Made by a program: the position numbers and the translations under genes
Shown: positions 32,869 to 45,421 of the stretch, piece after piece
Layout of the letters: the number at the start of each line of letters is the position of its first letter
Position numbering within the stretch: the stretch's first letter is position 1
NCBI GenBank assembly: GCA_951394045.1
Contig: OX595998.1
Coordinates: 1,882,889 to 1,946,888 of the forward strand
DNA: 64,000 nucleotides
DNA from: Nitzschia sp. DOCU1
Lineage: Eukaryota; Bacillariophyta; Bacillariophyceae; Bacillariales; Bacillariaceae
Direction: 5' to 3'
The notes under the pieces: model-generated
Database searches by the model: none
What the model saw: only the letters and a program-made list of their open reading frames with translations
Told to the model about the DNA's origin: nothing

Positions 32869-33800
32869 TTACGGAAAGACGCTACGAACCTAATGGGGGG
32901 TGCCATTGCAATTGAAGGATACGTTCAACGTAACGTGGAAGCATCGACGGCGCCATTTTGCAAGGGCGCGTCGCTTTGGGCCGGATGCCTCATTTGTGTC
33001 CTGCCGCCTCGCCAAAATGTAGGGTGCACGCACAGCCTGCCATTTCATTGCGCTAGTAGGCGACTGCCTGGACTTCGGCCACCATGCAGCGTCAGACCTA
33101 CTATGTACTAGATACCACTATTCATGCATCGGACGTACCTGGTAGGGAGTAACGGGGATTTATGAGGTACATAGTAAAGACTACGCCGACCCGATGTCGT
33201 CGACGAGCAATCCTTGATTTGTGCTGGTAGTACCAATAAGTCGCTCGTTCTTAAGGCCACCAGTAGAACTAGTATTACATGTCGTCCTCGTCGTCTTCGA
33301 GCAGCGAAGAGCATGCGAGTAATCATGGTCGAGTCGAGCTGCTTGAGCTGTAGTCAGCCCAAAATCTCTCCTCTGCTACTGGGGGCTTAAAAATCTAACA
33401 GCCTGAAACTATGACGAAGTAGTTTTGGACTTGAGGCAACTCCAATAGTAAAGGATGCAAGAAGCAACGATTGATTTGTATGCTTGGGTCGTCCTCGCCG
33501 GATCGAAGGACCAAATGATGACAATAGAAATAGTCGCTACTTCTGCGCATGGGTTGGGCTGATAGGATAACTTCTCCAATGCTCAGCCCATCGCAGCCCT
33601 AAAGAAGATATTCCCTGCGCACTCCGATGGAGTTGAAATAACAAGGAGAGGGACATAGAGCTAACAGGAAACTACTACTAGAGTAAACTTCCGCTCGTCT
33701 ACTTTCGTTTTGAGGGTGTATCTCTTTCTTTCGACCTGAATCACGAGACAACTGAGAGAAACCGACCCTCTAGTCCACCACTTAACAACTTTCAAAACAT
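32869..33800. other. Intergenic, about 930 bp
   Basis: Contains the promoter side of the propeller gene and the 3' side of the small Cys protein. Short open segments occur but none has codon texture or motifs that convince. Confidence 0.35.
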
Positions 33801-34250
33801 TTACGTTGATCCCCGAACCGATCGTCGTACACGGTCTCCATCGAGAAGGCGACCACCTGGAAGTTGCTTCGCTGCACCTGCGGCACCTCCACGCCCCGCC
33901 GAAAGGGTTTCCTTGGGAGCTACGACTTTTTTCTGACAGGCATTCAGGACGCATCGCTCTGAACAGCAGTCCGTTGGAGCCACACAGGCTTCACGATATG
34001 CCCCGCATGTCTCAGCCGGTGCAGTGGTTGGAGCCACGACTTCAATGGCGGTGGGAAGAGTGGTGCCAGGAACAGACGGCGCACTTGAGGGTGCAGAAGA
34101 GGTTTGCGCAATTACGGTAGCCGGCGACAGCAATAGCAACGTCACAAGGCAGACCATCATGTTCTTGAAGGTTATTCGGGAGCTCATTCTCGTTCGAGTC
34201 ATCACTTGGGATCCTTGTCCCTGATCCGCCAGGAAAAATGAAGATGGCAT
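33801..34250 (-). CDS. Small secreted protein with the shared C-terminal Cys module
   Basis: A single exon of 149 aa. The signal sequence is MMVCLVTLLLLSPATVIAQ, with earlier Mets possible as the start. A Ser/Pro/Thr stretch (SSAPSSAPSVPGTT) precedes six Cys arranged as in the propeller protein: C-x5-C, then CC, then C-x4-C, ending ACQKK. The segment SAGRGGAAGAAK and an Arg-rich tail follow. The module looks like a small disulfide-rich fold. It is essentially the C-terminal part of the 31297-32868 protein on its own. Function unknown. Confidence 0.68.
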   Translation of the reverse strand: MPSSFFLADQGQGSQVMTRTRMSSRITFKNMMVCLVTLLLLSPATVIAQTSSAPSSAPSVPGTTLPTAIEVVAPTTAPAETCGAYREACVAPTDCCSERCVLNACQKKVVAPKETLSAGRGGAAGAAKQLPGGRLLDGDRVRRSVRGST

Positions 34251-35135
34251 GGTAGAAAAGTTCTTTTTCTATCCTTGTACGATCATTGCGACGCCCAAAG
34301 AACTATCTGCACAAAGACATCGAAATCCTGGCGGCAGGAAGATCACCCTTGGCGAGCGCCCTTTTGAAAGTCTCGTTCTTTTAAAAATTCAGTATTTAGG
34401 AGAAAGCACATGGAGAAATTTCGTTCAACGTTCGTTAGCTAAGGTTATATCGCACCTTAGCCAAATTATTATAGCCCTCCAACGCTCCGAACGCTGGCCA
34501 TGTAGCCTCATTTTTTCATATCGAATTCATCCCTTCGCATTCTCAACGCCCTGCACCGCCCGTTGAACACGGTGCTCGAAGGTCGACCATGGAGATGAAT
34601 GGCCTCATGGAGCACCAATAAGCGTGCAAGGGGACATTTGTCTCGCTTTTTGTTTGCTTCTGGTCGTTGACTTCACCCTGGAATTGCCACTAGGATATGC
34701 TTCCAAGGACCTGCTCTGAAAATTGGTAGGTCTCACCACGAAAGCCCAAACAAAGCGGTCGTATATCCCCCCAAATCTGCAATGGGGAAGAACGCAGCGA
34801 AATGTTGAGATTTCCTAGTAGGTAGAACCCGAGGTGAAGAGGTCCTGCTGCCGATCGAACGTCCCTCCAATATACTCGACTCCCTGACGACCCATGTCGC
34901 CATTCTTGAGACTAGCCTTGGCACGAATGGTACACTGGTCGCCAGCCAAGATCTGCGATCAGTTCCATGGCCTAATCTCCCGATGAACTACCGGTGGTCG
35001 ATCGAGGAGCATGAAATCTTCAGCATCTACTTATATAAAGAGAGGGCCATTATACAATGTCCGAGGTTATAATCGAACACAATCCTTCGCTTTCGATGAA
35101 CCAAAGGTCCTTGTCTATCATTGAATTACATCCCA
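34251..35135. other. Intergenic, about 885 bp
   Basis: No gene seen. A short perfect hairpin (GCTAAGGT, 8-nt loop, ACCTTAGC) lies at about 34438-34461. Confidence 0.35.
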
Positions 35136-37205
35136 TCACCTTTCGTGGGCGTCAACAACTTCCTCTTCCTCATCCTCGTCGATAAAACCACCACTAGAGG
35201 AAGATAAGTCGTCGACCGCGGGCAGTATTTGGGCTTCTTCGCGGGCAGGTTCTGTGGTAGACGGATCCTTTTCTGCTACCGGAGACGATGCAATATTCTC
35301 TGCCTGTTCAGTAGTAGACGGAGCGTGTTCTGCTACCGCCGACGATTCGTTGTCTTGTAGTTGCCCTTCCATAGCCTTTGACTCCGCTGCTAAAGGTGAC
35401 TTTTGCGAATCGACTCGTTCTTCGATTTCAATCGGGTAAAAGACGACTCGCAAGCTCAAAATGACCATACTGCAGAGAACCATAGCAATCTGAGTCCCCG
35501 TCACCCACGCAAATCCATCCTACAACAGGAGACAGTGTGAGAAAAAATCAATGCATAGTAGTCGTGTCGCAAGCCAGACATACAGTCCACTCACCGTGCC
35601 CTCGTAGCACATGGCATTGTACATGCTCTCTTCATACAATGGATACCAATTTTCGCATTCAAGATAGGTGCGAAATTCTACCAAAAGCTCACTGGCCTCA
35701 CACACCGAGTTGGAGACTGTATTAGTGACCGCCACGGCGGCGGACCGAGATCCTGCATCGCATTCGAAATCGCCTCCAGCTGCGAGACTGGCAATTCCAT
35801 CGGATATTGTACTGAGTAGCTCCGGTAGAGCTTTGAGAAAGTCCACAATTTCCGTCGAGACTAGCCCCATGGGACAACCTGGAAGTAGTATAATCGAAAG
35901 AAGCGCATTAATTTGAGAAGCAGTTCAAACGTCGATTTTCTGTTCCATACGATGGCTGACTGACTTACCTGACACGTAGAAGAGTATCGACTTGTAGATA
36001 ATGGGAGAAAACTGGTCTTCGAGTTTGCTCATCAAGGTTTTGAAGTTTTCGTCTGGACTGTTGTAGCAAAAGTCCGCCAGACCCACACTTCCAATGACAA
36101 AGACTAGAGAAAAGATCCAGCTCAAGACCACACAAATGACAAATAGCGGAACAAAGCACCAGTATTGAATACATCGACACGAGTTTGTGGGAGGCCAAAA
36201 CGCCGAGTAGACAATGCAAAGGCAAAGGAGTGCGACGACAATTGAAAAGGCCATGCTAGCCCAAAAGGCCCAGGTAAACGTATCACTGAAATCCCTCATA
36301 TCCTCGGCGGTTTGCAACATATCCACCAGATCTTCTCGACTATCCAGCAACTCGTCATAAACCCATTCTTGAGCTCCCACGGCAAAATTGAGCAAGGCCA
36401 CGACAGCGTCTGGATTTTGCACAATTCCCTCGAAGTTACACGAGTTGGGATCCTTGAGATCGGTACACACGGGATCCCGCAACTCGGGACACAGCTCATT
36501 GATATTCCCTAGCAGGGCTTGCGTTTCGTTGACGACATCTTCTTGAGTTCCAACGACACTGTCAATGAGATCGATACCCCTTTGGATCAAGTCCTCGGCC
36601 ACGGCAACCACTTTATCCATGCCATTCAAAGTGTCAATCAAGTTACCCGTCCTATGTACAGAGAACAACAAGGTAAGAGTAAGAGACGCCCCTAGCATCA
36701 CGCATCACATCCTAAAGTTCTAGCATTCGTACCCTTTGACAGAGAGCAAAATGGCGCTGACCACAATTCCTAGTCCAGCTAGTACGACAATGCATTTAAA
36801 ATAAGATCGTGTCCGCACTGTCGAATCGTATTTTTGCTGCCATGCTTGCAACTGTTGCTCATATCGTTCTTCCTCTTGGTAGTCTTCTCGTTCTGGTTTG
36901 GCTTTGAGAGGAATCATTCGTCCAGAGAAGAAACCGGCCGCATATGGGCCGATGCACTTAAAGACCCACAGGAACAAACACCAGATAAAGGCAACGCTAA
37001 AGATCGTAATAGACGACGCTAACAAGCCTCGCAAATAGTCTTGCTGTTGTTCTTTGGTGCCGTCCATCAAGTACTGGATATCCGCCGTGTGGCCATAGCG
37101 TGCCGCATTCAAGTGCCAGAACTTGATGGGGGGCGTGTTCTGGAAGCGATCCGGATAAAAGGCTTCGTCAAAGTCCAGTTGGACGGGGCATTGGTCATCC
37201 GCCAT
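35136..37205 (-). CDS. Tweety-like five-helix membrane protein B
   Basis: Four exons, complement(35136..35519, 35595..35878, 35969..36651, 36733..37205), give 607 aa; the introns are 75, 90 and 81 bp. The start MADDQCPVQLDF parallels MSCPVRLAF of the third paralogue. Helix 1 is at about 61-84, preceded by RYGHTADIQ. A short Glu/Gln-rich loop follows, then helix 2. The first outer loop contains ELCPELRDPVC; helices 3 and 4 follow; the second outer loop has SGCPMG and CENWYPLY; helix 5 and an acidic tail end it. It is the shortest member, with no long disordered insert. Intron 3 lies earlier than the last intron in paralogues A and C, so intron positions drifted. It is divergent from the DHAR-like gene. 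Confidence 0.72.
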
Positions 37206-37650
37206 GGTGGGTGTACCAGGTAGTAGAGTATCGACAAGAAAGGTATGGGAGCAGCGATAGTAGGGAGATAGAAATGATGTGCACCTCCTGCTCCATGGAC
37301 CAGTGTTCCGAATGCATGTGTCACATATCCTTTGGAAGCAATGCGGCTTTCGCCGTAAATCCCGAGTCCAAAATGAAGTTCGTTGGCGGCACAACGAATT
37401 TCCCAAGATTCCGGTTGGCACGATTCCCTTCCATGTGTCACACACAAGGCGTTCGTTGTTGTTCGTTATCTTTGTGAGTTGTTGCCATCCATTTGCGACT
37501 AATCGGAATCGACCGCCCAAAACACGTCGCAAGACGATGACGCACATCATGGCCTTGAGACCATGGCGAATGAATCTCATGAATGTTGATTGCTCATCAC
37601 ACAACCAAGCAGCAAACATCAATCATTCGCATTTGCTATTCATCTTCATC
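37206..37650. promoter_or_regulatory. Divergent promoter region between Tweety-like B and the DHAR-like gene
   Basis: 445 bp between two opposite start codons, so both promoters must lie here. No specific element stands out. Confidence 0.45.
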
Positions 37651-38865
37651 ATGTCAACACCCAAAGAGATTCCCGACTTTGAAACTCATGGTTTGCCAGG
37701 TAAGACGTTCCGGTAGTTCAAAAAGCCACCGCCCAAATTCGATTGAAATTTTGATTCGCCAATACGTCATCGGTCCTTCCTTCGTCGGTTCATCTCCCTC
37801 CAACGCGATCTGCGCCAATCGATGGATAGAGAGGCGTGTAAGATCGGACACATCACATATCCTCCAACGTCCTTCATCCTTCATCATATCATCACTATCC
37901 TGGTCGGCCACCCACTACTATACCCAGAATGTCGTCGCCGAGACTAATAGTATGGATAACCATGGCGATTCTTTGTCATTTGATAGTGGCGTCACGAGCT
38001 TGGAACACGGCGACAGCGACGACGATGCGAAGAGGATCGAGTGCTCTAGAAATGGTGCGGACGCGAGGATTGGAGCAACGACGAGAAGGAGCCACTCCGA
38101 CGGGTGTGTACAGACTGCATCTATTGACTAGCTAGGCTCGTTGCTGCGTTCGCTTTGCTTTTGCTTACATCACTCAACCTCTTTCTTTCCTTCTCTTGTG
38201 CTACTCTAGAGGGCGGCATGACCTTGTATTTAAAGGCCGCAGAAGATGGGGTCAGTGTCGGGGACTGCCCGTTTGCGCATTTTGTACGATTGGTTTTGGA
38301 GGAAAAAGGTCTCGAGTATGAAGTCAAACCTTGTACGCCCGATAGCAAGCCGAGCTGGCTGGTTGAAAACTACGAGGGAAAAATGCCAGCCTTACGGCAT
38401 CGCAAAGAATGTTATGTCGAAAGTGGAGTCATTGCCGACTATTTGGAATTCTTCTTCCCCGAGCCACGTCTCAAACCCATGAGCAAAGCAGAAACCGTAT
38501 TAGAGGGATTCTTTCCAGCCGTGGCGCAATATCTCAAAACACCCGAGGGTCAAGATTCGGAAAAGTTGGCAACGCTTCGGGAGCGATTGACTATTGTCAA
38601 TGCACATTTATACGACAAGACCTATTTGGATGGAGACAACTTTTCCTTGTTGGATTGTCGACTGATTCCACAACTTTATCATTTACGAGTGGCAATCCAG
38701 GGATTCAAAGGTGGTGTACCCGACTTGGCCACCGAGTTTCCAAATGTGCAATCTTATGTTGAGCGGTGCATGGCTCGACCCAGTTTTGCGGCCACTACCT
38801 ATGACAAAGAAACTGTACTGTGGGGATGGGGAAATGCCAGGGAAGCCAACAACAAGAAAGGGTAA
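37651..38865 (+). CDS. Dehydroascorbate reductase-like GST (cytosolic isoform)
   Basis: Exons 37651..37699 and 38210..38865 (510-bp intron, GTAAGACG donor, CTCTAG acceptor, phase 1) give 234 aa. The thioredoxin-like N-domain carries GDCPFAHFVRLVLEEKGL, with Cys36 in the place of the DHAR/CLIC catalytic cysteine, then the cis-Pro stretch KMPALRH and ESGVIADYLE. The C-domain is all-helical. DHAR reduces dehydroascorbate with glutathione in the ascorbate-glutathione cycle. The large intron contains a second first exon at 37929 that would give a plastid form. CLIC-type or omega-type GST are alternatives with the same fold, but the GDCPF context and short length favour DHAR. Confidence 0.78.
37929..38103 (+). 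other. Alternative first exon encoding a plastid-type bipartite leader for the DHAR-like gene
   Basis: Starts ATG and ends ACG G before GTGTGTAC, in phase 1, the same phase as exon 37651-37699, so it joins the same acceptor at 38210 in frame and gives a 276-aa protein. It encodes a signal peptide (LIVWITMAILCHLIVASRA) with predicted cleavage before Trp. The context ASRA-W is similar to the diatom ASAFAP plastid motif, where an aromatic residue follows the cut. A Thr/Arg-rich transit-like segment follows. That it is used as a separate promoter exon is an inference from the sequence. Confidence 0.6.
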
Positions 38866-40214
38866 TGAAACTATAAGCAAGCAAACACAATACGATTGTC
38901 ACTACTTTTTGTTTACAAAATCAAATGTTCTTGTGACGTTCTTGTTTCTTCTTCATTCATGATGCTGATCATACTTCATCATCCGGACGATCATCGAGAA
39001 TATCAAGAACTTCATCGATAATGCTTAGTAGTAGCGTTTGGTGCCCTAAAAGCAAATCTTGATGACGATGTTCTTGACGATCTTCTTGTTGCTGGCGGGG
39101 TAGTAATAGGCTCCTTGCCGACGCCGCCATACTTGTAGAATCAACAAACCGAACTCCTCGTCTCCCATCATCTGCTTCGCGGTAAGGAAAACCAGCAGCG
39201 ATACTCGTACTAGTAGGCTTCGTGCTGGATTCAGCACCGCCGGCTAATGCTGGTGACTGCTGCTGCTGGGAATTTGATTGTTCATAAACAAGGAGTAGGA
39301 GCGAGGACGGCGGCGCTGTTCTTCTTATTGCAACGAAGTTGCAACGGGATGGGACAGCAGCGGAATGGTCGTCCTTGTTGTTCATGATACTGCATGCATA
39401 GCTTTTCCAGATGATGGTTTTGTAACTTTGTGAATTCATTCCCCGGATTTTGAGAAATCCAAGAGGCAGTCCTCATTCCGTGATAGCGGGAAAACTTCCG
39501 GAAGCTCCACTGCATCATCCGGTCCCAAATAAGGAACTTCGTTGTTTCCCATAGTCAATCTACCGGTAAAACACGAACATTAAGTCGCTTGTTCCTGTTC
39601 CACGGCACTATTGCGCTACTTGAAGAGACAGTGTCCCAAAAGATCGCTTTGTTCTCGGGCATAACAATTTGTATTGCCCTTCGCTTAGCCACCAGATCCA
39701 GCATTTCGCCACCATCGACCAAGGGACTGCTCTTTTGGCTCGTTGTTGCCCTCTATGACCTACAGACAGCGTATGCGGTCCGGCAATCATATTTTCGCAC
39801 TCTACCACAGTAGATATACTATGTAGGTGGTATCGTCAATAGTCATGGGAATGGTTCAACTCACATCATACTGCCGCCGTGACAGCCTAAGAAATATTAC
39901 GCGTGCTCGAATTTCAAACCTTTACTTAGGAGAGTTTCAATTTATACCCTCTTCAGGCCTGTTGGTTGTATAATCCTAAATACAGTCGTTGCTTAAATGC
40001 TCGTTGCTTGTGTGTCACAATTCCAAACCTACTCTGCCGCCAATCTTGGCGCGCCGGGCAGTCCCTTTTCTACCCCAAACGCCCGAAACTCCCACCTGCC
40101 CATGATGATCATTGCCATCCACTTGGGCGATAACTTATCTTGTATCGCCTCTCCATTGCTATCGTGCTTCGTTGACGTCCAGGAACTCGACTTCGATTGA
40201 CCCCACAACCCAAA
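38866..40214 (-). other. Region with one weak open frame (38969-39439)
   Basis: A minus-strand frame of 156 aa is Gln/Ser/Arg-rich and ends with a helical acidic segment (LLLSIIDEVLDILDD). An upstream ATG frame (start near 39554, MGNNEVPYLGPDD) reads sensibly for 43 codons but is in another frame. They could be two exons or a decayed gene; no clean junction was found. The rest, up to the third Tweety-like gene, shows nothing. Confidence 0.28.
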
Positions 40215-43200
40215 ATGTCCTGTCCAGTCCGTCTTGCCTTTCGCGACGGGGCTCCTGAAAGCTTGTACGAGCCGTCGCCCATGTTATCGTTCTTAGCGGC
40301 TTCGCTGCCTCGTTTCGGACAGGCTCATGACTTGCAGCAGGATTGGATGCAAAAAGAAGATTCCTCAGGCTATGCTGTGGGGGTCTTCACCACATCCATA
40401 GTAATAAGTTGCGTGCTGGTGGTCTGGGGTGTGCTGTTAGTGATGTGCTACCGAGTGGGTTATGCTCGAGTGGGAATTTTTTCAGGAAGTTTGCCGCCGC
40501 GTCAGGCCCCGCCCAAGCCCCCACGCATGTTATCGCCATTGCATCATGCTGAAACCGCAAAGAGTCTCGTATCCTCGGTCGTGGAAATGGACTCCTCGAC
40601 TCGTTCTTCTCAGACCGCCAAGCGGACTAACTGTCTGGCAGAGTCGCATCTTCAGGAAAAGCATAGCCGAAACATTTCCGATTCGTCATTGCCCAGCATA
40701 TCGACGCTGCCGAGCATGTTTTATGATGACGATGATGACAGTGGGGCGTCGGACCAGACACCTCCGCAGGATCCAGGGCCGCCGCTCCCTAAGTCACCTT
40801 TGCCGGACTCCTTGCTTCCTTGCAAAGGACGAGCCGTAGCCCCAGCCGTCGTCTTGTCTGCGACATCCCCATCTGCCGCAGCTGCTGCAGCGGAAGGATC
40901 GACTCAGACAACCCCCGAACCCGACAAGAACAACGGCTCGTACTTGCAAGAACAAACACAGGCGATCACAACGCCCATGTCAGTCGAGATTTCGGCGCTG
41001 ACAACCCCTGATCATCCAGTGTCGTCGACCAAGTCCTTCTCGTCTACATCCAGCTCCAAGTATCACGAATATCTCAAGTACTTGGAAGAGGCCGCTGGGG
41101 GGACCCCCAAGAGATTGATTACGTACTCCAAAAGTAACAACACCAGCATTAGCAATACCTCCATGGATTCAGTCGACTTGCTATTGGATGAAGTACTGGC
41201 GGATGCCGATCAAGTTGCGGGCAAGAACGTGAAAGCTGACGGGGGAGATGATAACAGCGAACCAACATTCTGGACGTCGGATCTACCTGAACCGTCGTTA
41301 GCTTACCCCGATGCTCCACCTTCTCCAATCGCCAAACAACTTGATTTGAGTTTTCCACAAGTTGGGGCCCAAGAAGGATTCCTCTTTGATGATAGTAGTA
41401 GCGCTGCTGCCTTTAATGATGACGATGATGAAGATCAAGAGAATCAGCCACCATCGGTGCCTCTTCCTCGGTCCAGCTTTATCAGCCCGGCGGCCAGTCG
41501 AAAACGTCTCTTGGAGAATTTCGTGCACGAATTTAAGAAACAAACCTCACAGTTCCTCTTATCGAGCACCAACCCGCTTCCAACGTCGAATGATTCGACA
41601 CTTCTGTTCGACGATCATGGCATGGAAGACTTGGAAGATGGAGATTTCGACAAGATCATCGCACCTACATTGCCCGAGATGGACACCAAATCCACCGAAG
41701 AAGACGACGATGATGAGCATTCGGCAATGAGCTCCTCTTCCTCCACTACGGCTAATGACGGCCCCCCTCCACCACCCCAACAATTCTCCCCGTCGCTTCA
41801 TATTACTACTGCTGATATTCATAACTTTGAAACGGGCGATGGGGAAGAAGATGACTTTGATACCTTTGTCAAGAAACAAGCGGCATGGATTCACGAACGA
41901 CGGACGTTTCAACAACGTGTCCATCGGGCTCGGGGAGGGGTGGTAGCGGCCTGTACCTTGCTCGTAGTAGGAACTTTATTGGGGGCGTTGCAAGGCGCTT
42001 GGGCGTTGGCATGGCAACAACAACGCATGCTTCTAGCGTGGGACGATCTACTGCAGAAAACTGTGGTGCAGCTGCAAGAGTTTGTTCAAGAGTATCGCGA
42101 ACTCCAGCACTCGGTAGAAGAACAAATGTGGAATTTCTGGCAGCTTTTGGATCAGCATTGTCCGTTGATAAGTACAAGTGTTTGTCCACTTGCCTATTCG
42201 GCCAATGCGACTTGTGATTTACAAGGTATTCCATTGCAGAATTCGTGGCAAGATTGGTTGGATGTACATCAAAGTCCGCAGCATGTCGCAGAATCGCTGT
42301 TTGGAAACCAAGATTGGAATGCAGTAGCATGGGATATTGAACAGTTTCTGGATCAGCCTGTCCAGCAGAGTCTACAGGGATGGAATTGGGCACTCTGGGC
42401 GGCTGTGGCGTGCAATGGGCTCTTGGGGATCTACGCCTTGACGATTTTGGTGGCCATTTCGTTGCCGGATGCGACGCGACTGCACTATCAACTATCGACA
42501 ACACGTTTCGCGATTGTGTATTGGACAACTGTGCTACTAGCGTGGGTGTTTGGAATGTGCTATTGGGTGGGAACAACGGTAACGGTAGATGCGTGCCAGG
42601 AACCGGCAGAAATCACAAAAACGCTCTTGGGTCGCATGGATACGCACTCGTTTCTTCCGGACTATTGGGACTATATTGTGGACGGGTGTCCTTCCGATTC
42701 GTATCCCGAAGCGGTTCAAGATCAAGTTTGGATGTGGGCCAACTTCTTGCCAGTAACGGATCGTATTGCGAGTGACTTACAAATCTATTCGGAGAATGCG
42801 TTTGCGGCAACGTGCGGATCGCCACTTTTGCCCCTGCGGAATGCTGCCAACGCGCTTCAACTCCAACTTTGCATGACGACGGAGTCACTGGTAAATGTTC
42901 GTCGTGTTCTGGGGTGTGATCAATGGTATCCGTGGTACGAAAGCATGGCCAACGCAGCAGCGTGTCAGCAAGGCAGCGTTGCCTTTGTATGGTCAAGGTG
43001 AGACGAAGCACGCGGGCGATTTCAAATTTGATGGCGTTTTGAATCCTTGACAAGTTTCTAACTAGTTCCCTTTCACATCCCGCAGTGCCGCCCAAATGTT
43101 TGTCTTGATCATGGCATTTCTAATCTGGACGCTTAGGGTTTCCTTCTTGTCGCTCGTGCGAGAAGACGATGAGGCAGAAGCTTGTGAGGCTAGTACTAAT

Positions 43201-43242
43201 ACCAGGGGGACGAAGGAAGTGGATGGAAGTAGTATCACTTGA
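40215..43242 (+). CDS. Tweety-like five-helix membrane protein C, with long disordered loop
   Basis: Exons 40215..42997 and 43086..43242 (88-bp GTGAGA...CGCAG intron, phase 2) give 979 aa. The start MSCPVRLAF is chosen because paralogue B begins alike. Helix 1 is at about 54-79 (after RFGQAHDLQ). Then comes a Ser/Pro/Asp-rich loop of almost 500 residues, much longer than in A or B. Helix 2 is at about 574-597; an outer loop has CPLISTSVCPLA; helices 3 and 4 are at about 723-790; the second outer loop has DGCPSD and CDQWYPWY; helix 5 is in exon 2. The last intron is at the same place and phase as in paralogue A (after a Trp). The cytoplasmic loop suggests regulation by phosphorylation. Family assignment by layout only. 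Confidence 0.72.
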
Positions 43243-45421
43243 AGGGGACTCAAGTGAACGAAAGGAGGTTTCGGGAAATGGACAGGAGAGTCGCGATCTA
43301 CTAGTGTCGTTCCCAATACTGTCGCATTGAATTTTCTTCGTTGAGAAGCTTCAAGCCCAGAGCGGCGCCAGGGAAGCCAATTCTCGGAATGGTTTTGGCA
43401 CGGTAGCCCCTCTAGCGAGCCTGAGTTTGTTGAATCCGGTCGTCGCGACATGGAGAGACGTGCAACTTCAGCTGTCGCAGTTAATATGATTATTTAAACC
43501 CTCCCATTCGTTACGATAGACTGCACATGGCGAGATAGCTTACACCCATTATGTGGCTCTCGCAGTTAATGAGGTCAGCAAGCTGCAACACAATGGATTA
43601 GCGCGCCGGTTGGTTCTGGTCGATGCGTGCTTCAAGTTCGTATTACTGAAGCGGTTCTCCCGAGTTCTCCCGGGCCATGTACAGGCTCCCAAAATTGCTT
43701 AACATTGGAGTTTTCCGCCAATATGTAGCTCTATGTCCGTTGTGAATGGACTTATGGTCCCAAATGCCGATAACATACGTGTTAAAACGGTAAAGGGTCA
43801 GGTCATTTAACTACAACAACTTATTATTATGTGGATGTTGCAATGAACATAAATGATTACTTACCGCTGCGTGCTCAAGTTTGTTGCAGACCTCATTTTC
43901 GGCACCAATTCTCGCTATCCAAAAGAATTCTGAATTAAGGGCCGGCGTTTCTACCTACCGTAGCAACAGGTGCGGTCCCGTTCCCGTTTGGTGCTCGCGG
44001 ATTATGATCTCTACTCGTGTATTATTAGTAAAATGCAACCGGCGTACCGGTAGTATTTTCTCGTAGGGCATCAACGAAGTCTACGTCAACATACGTCATC
44101 AAAAGTTCGGGTATGCCTACCATTGAATCGAGCAAACTGGAGTACCAAAATGCAACAAAAGTAGCATATGGGGTAGAATATTGTTCGCCGTAAATGCTAC
44201 CCTATCGCGGTTAAAAAGCACGAGCTCAAAGAAAATGCAACCGCGCGCTTGAGTATGCCACAAATGCAAACGGCACACCGCCAAGAACAAGAACGAGTCC
44301 CCACCATCGGATGGTGATACATCTTGCTGCTGCTGTCTCATTGTACAGCAAATCTTCGCAAAATGGCCACATGATGGCAAACTGCACATTCGTCTCAACA
44401 ATCAGCAGGGGATTATTGGGGATTGTTTTGAAAGAACCGGTCAAATTGTGCTGCCAAGAGGCACAAGAAAGAGCCAGAGCCCTCCGAACTTTGTTGATGC
44501 CGCCACTACTGCACAAAATCCAAGAAGGATTATTTTGCAAGGCAAGAAGGACAGTGTTGTCAGTAATGATGGCAGTTGCCCTTCAACCTGTCATTTTTGG
44601 ATTCACCAAATGTGGAGTTGACGACCATTCGAAGCGAGAAGCTGCAAACCAACACCAGGGATACAACCTGCAGCTGCTGCTGCCACCGATGCTGCTACTG
44701 TTGTCGCCGCTGCTTTCAAATCGACTATCAACAGCAGCTGCTGCCACTATTTTGCCCCTGGATTGTTGTTGTGATTTTTTGTCCAAGTGCCACCAGCATC
44801 CAAGATTTCATAGTACTACTCAAGCGAAATTGCACAATGAGGAAGCTTGCTACACTACTTGCACAGCTGATTGAATGCATGGAATGTTATGCATTGCAAC
44901 TTTTTGTATACTACTATTTAGTAAAATATAGTTAAAGTAGCTTTATATGACAGTAGGCCGCTGCACATAAGCACAAACGATGAAACCGAGTGCTTCCACT
45001 GCTACTAGTATCTGCTGCAACCTTGTCAATCTCGCAGCCAATTCAAAACTTACAAGACGGCACTGCAGTATGCAGTATAGACTGCAACAGTAGGCTAAGT
45101 CGGAGAGTAGCTACAGTAGCTAGCTAGAGAGTGGTATTAGTCTTTGAGATACGGAGCATGATGTTGTCGGTTCATGTCGACTTCGTCTTTTCAGAGGGGT
45201 CGTACGTCATACCCCCGTGGGCAACGAGAAGGTCCGTGGGCTTTGTACTGAGTCAACAGCGTTGCATACACCGTTGCATTTTTAAACAGTAGGCATCAGT
45301 TCGAGGACACTACCACCGATGGAGAATTTTGTCGCAAAATTCTGTGGTCCTACCCAGTAACAGAAGATTTGTTGCCGATCGTATCATCATTGTTTCAACA
45401 AAAACAGCAATACATCCGCCC
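43243..45421. other. Gene-poor region, about 2.2 kb
   Basis: Only short frames in all directions. A CTG/CTGC-rich stretch lies at 44669-44760. A minus-strand frame at 44226-44540 has a hydrophobic end but no other support. I do not call a gene. Confidence 0.35.

Noticed and set aside
43062..43451. 129-aa minus-strand frame
   Set aside because: Overlaps the last exon of Tweety-like gene C in antisense; no own motifs.
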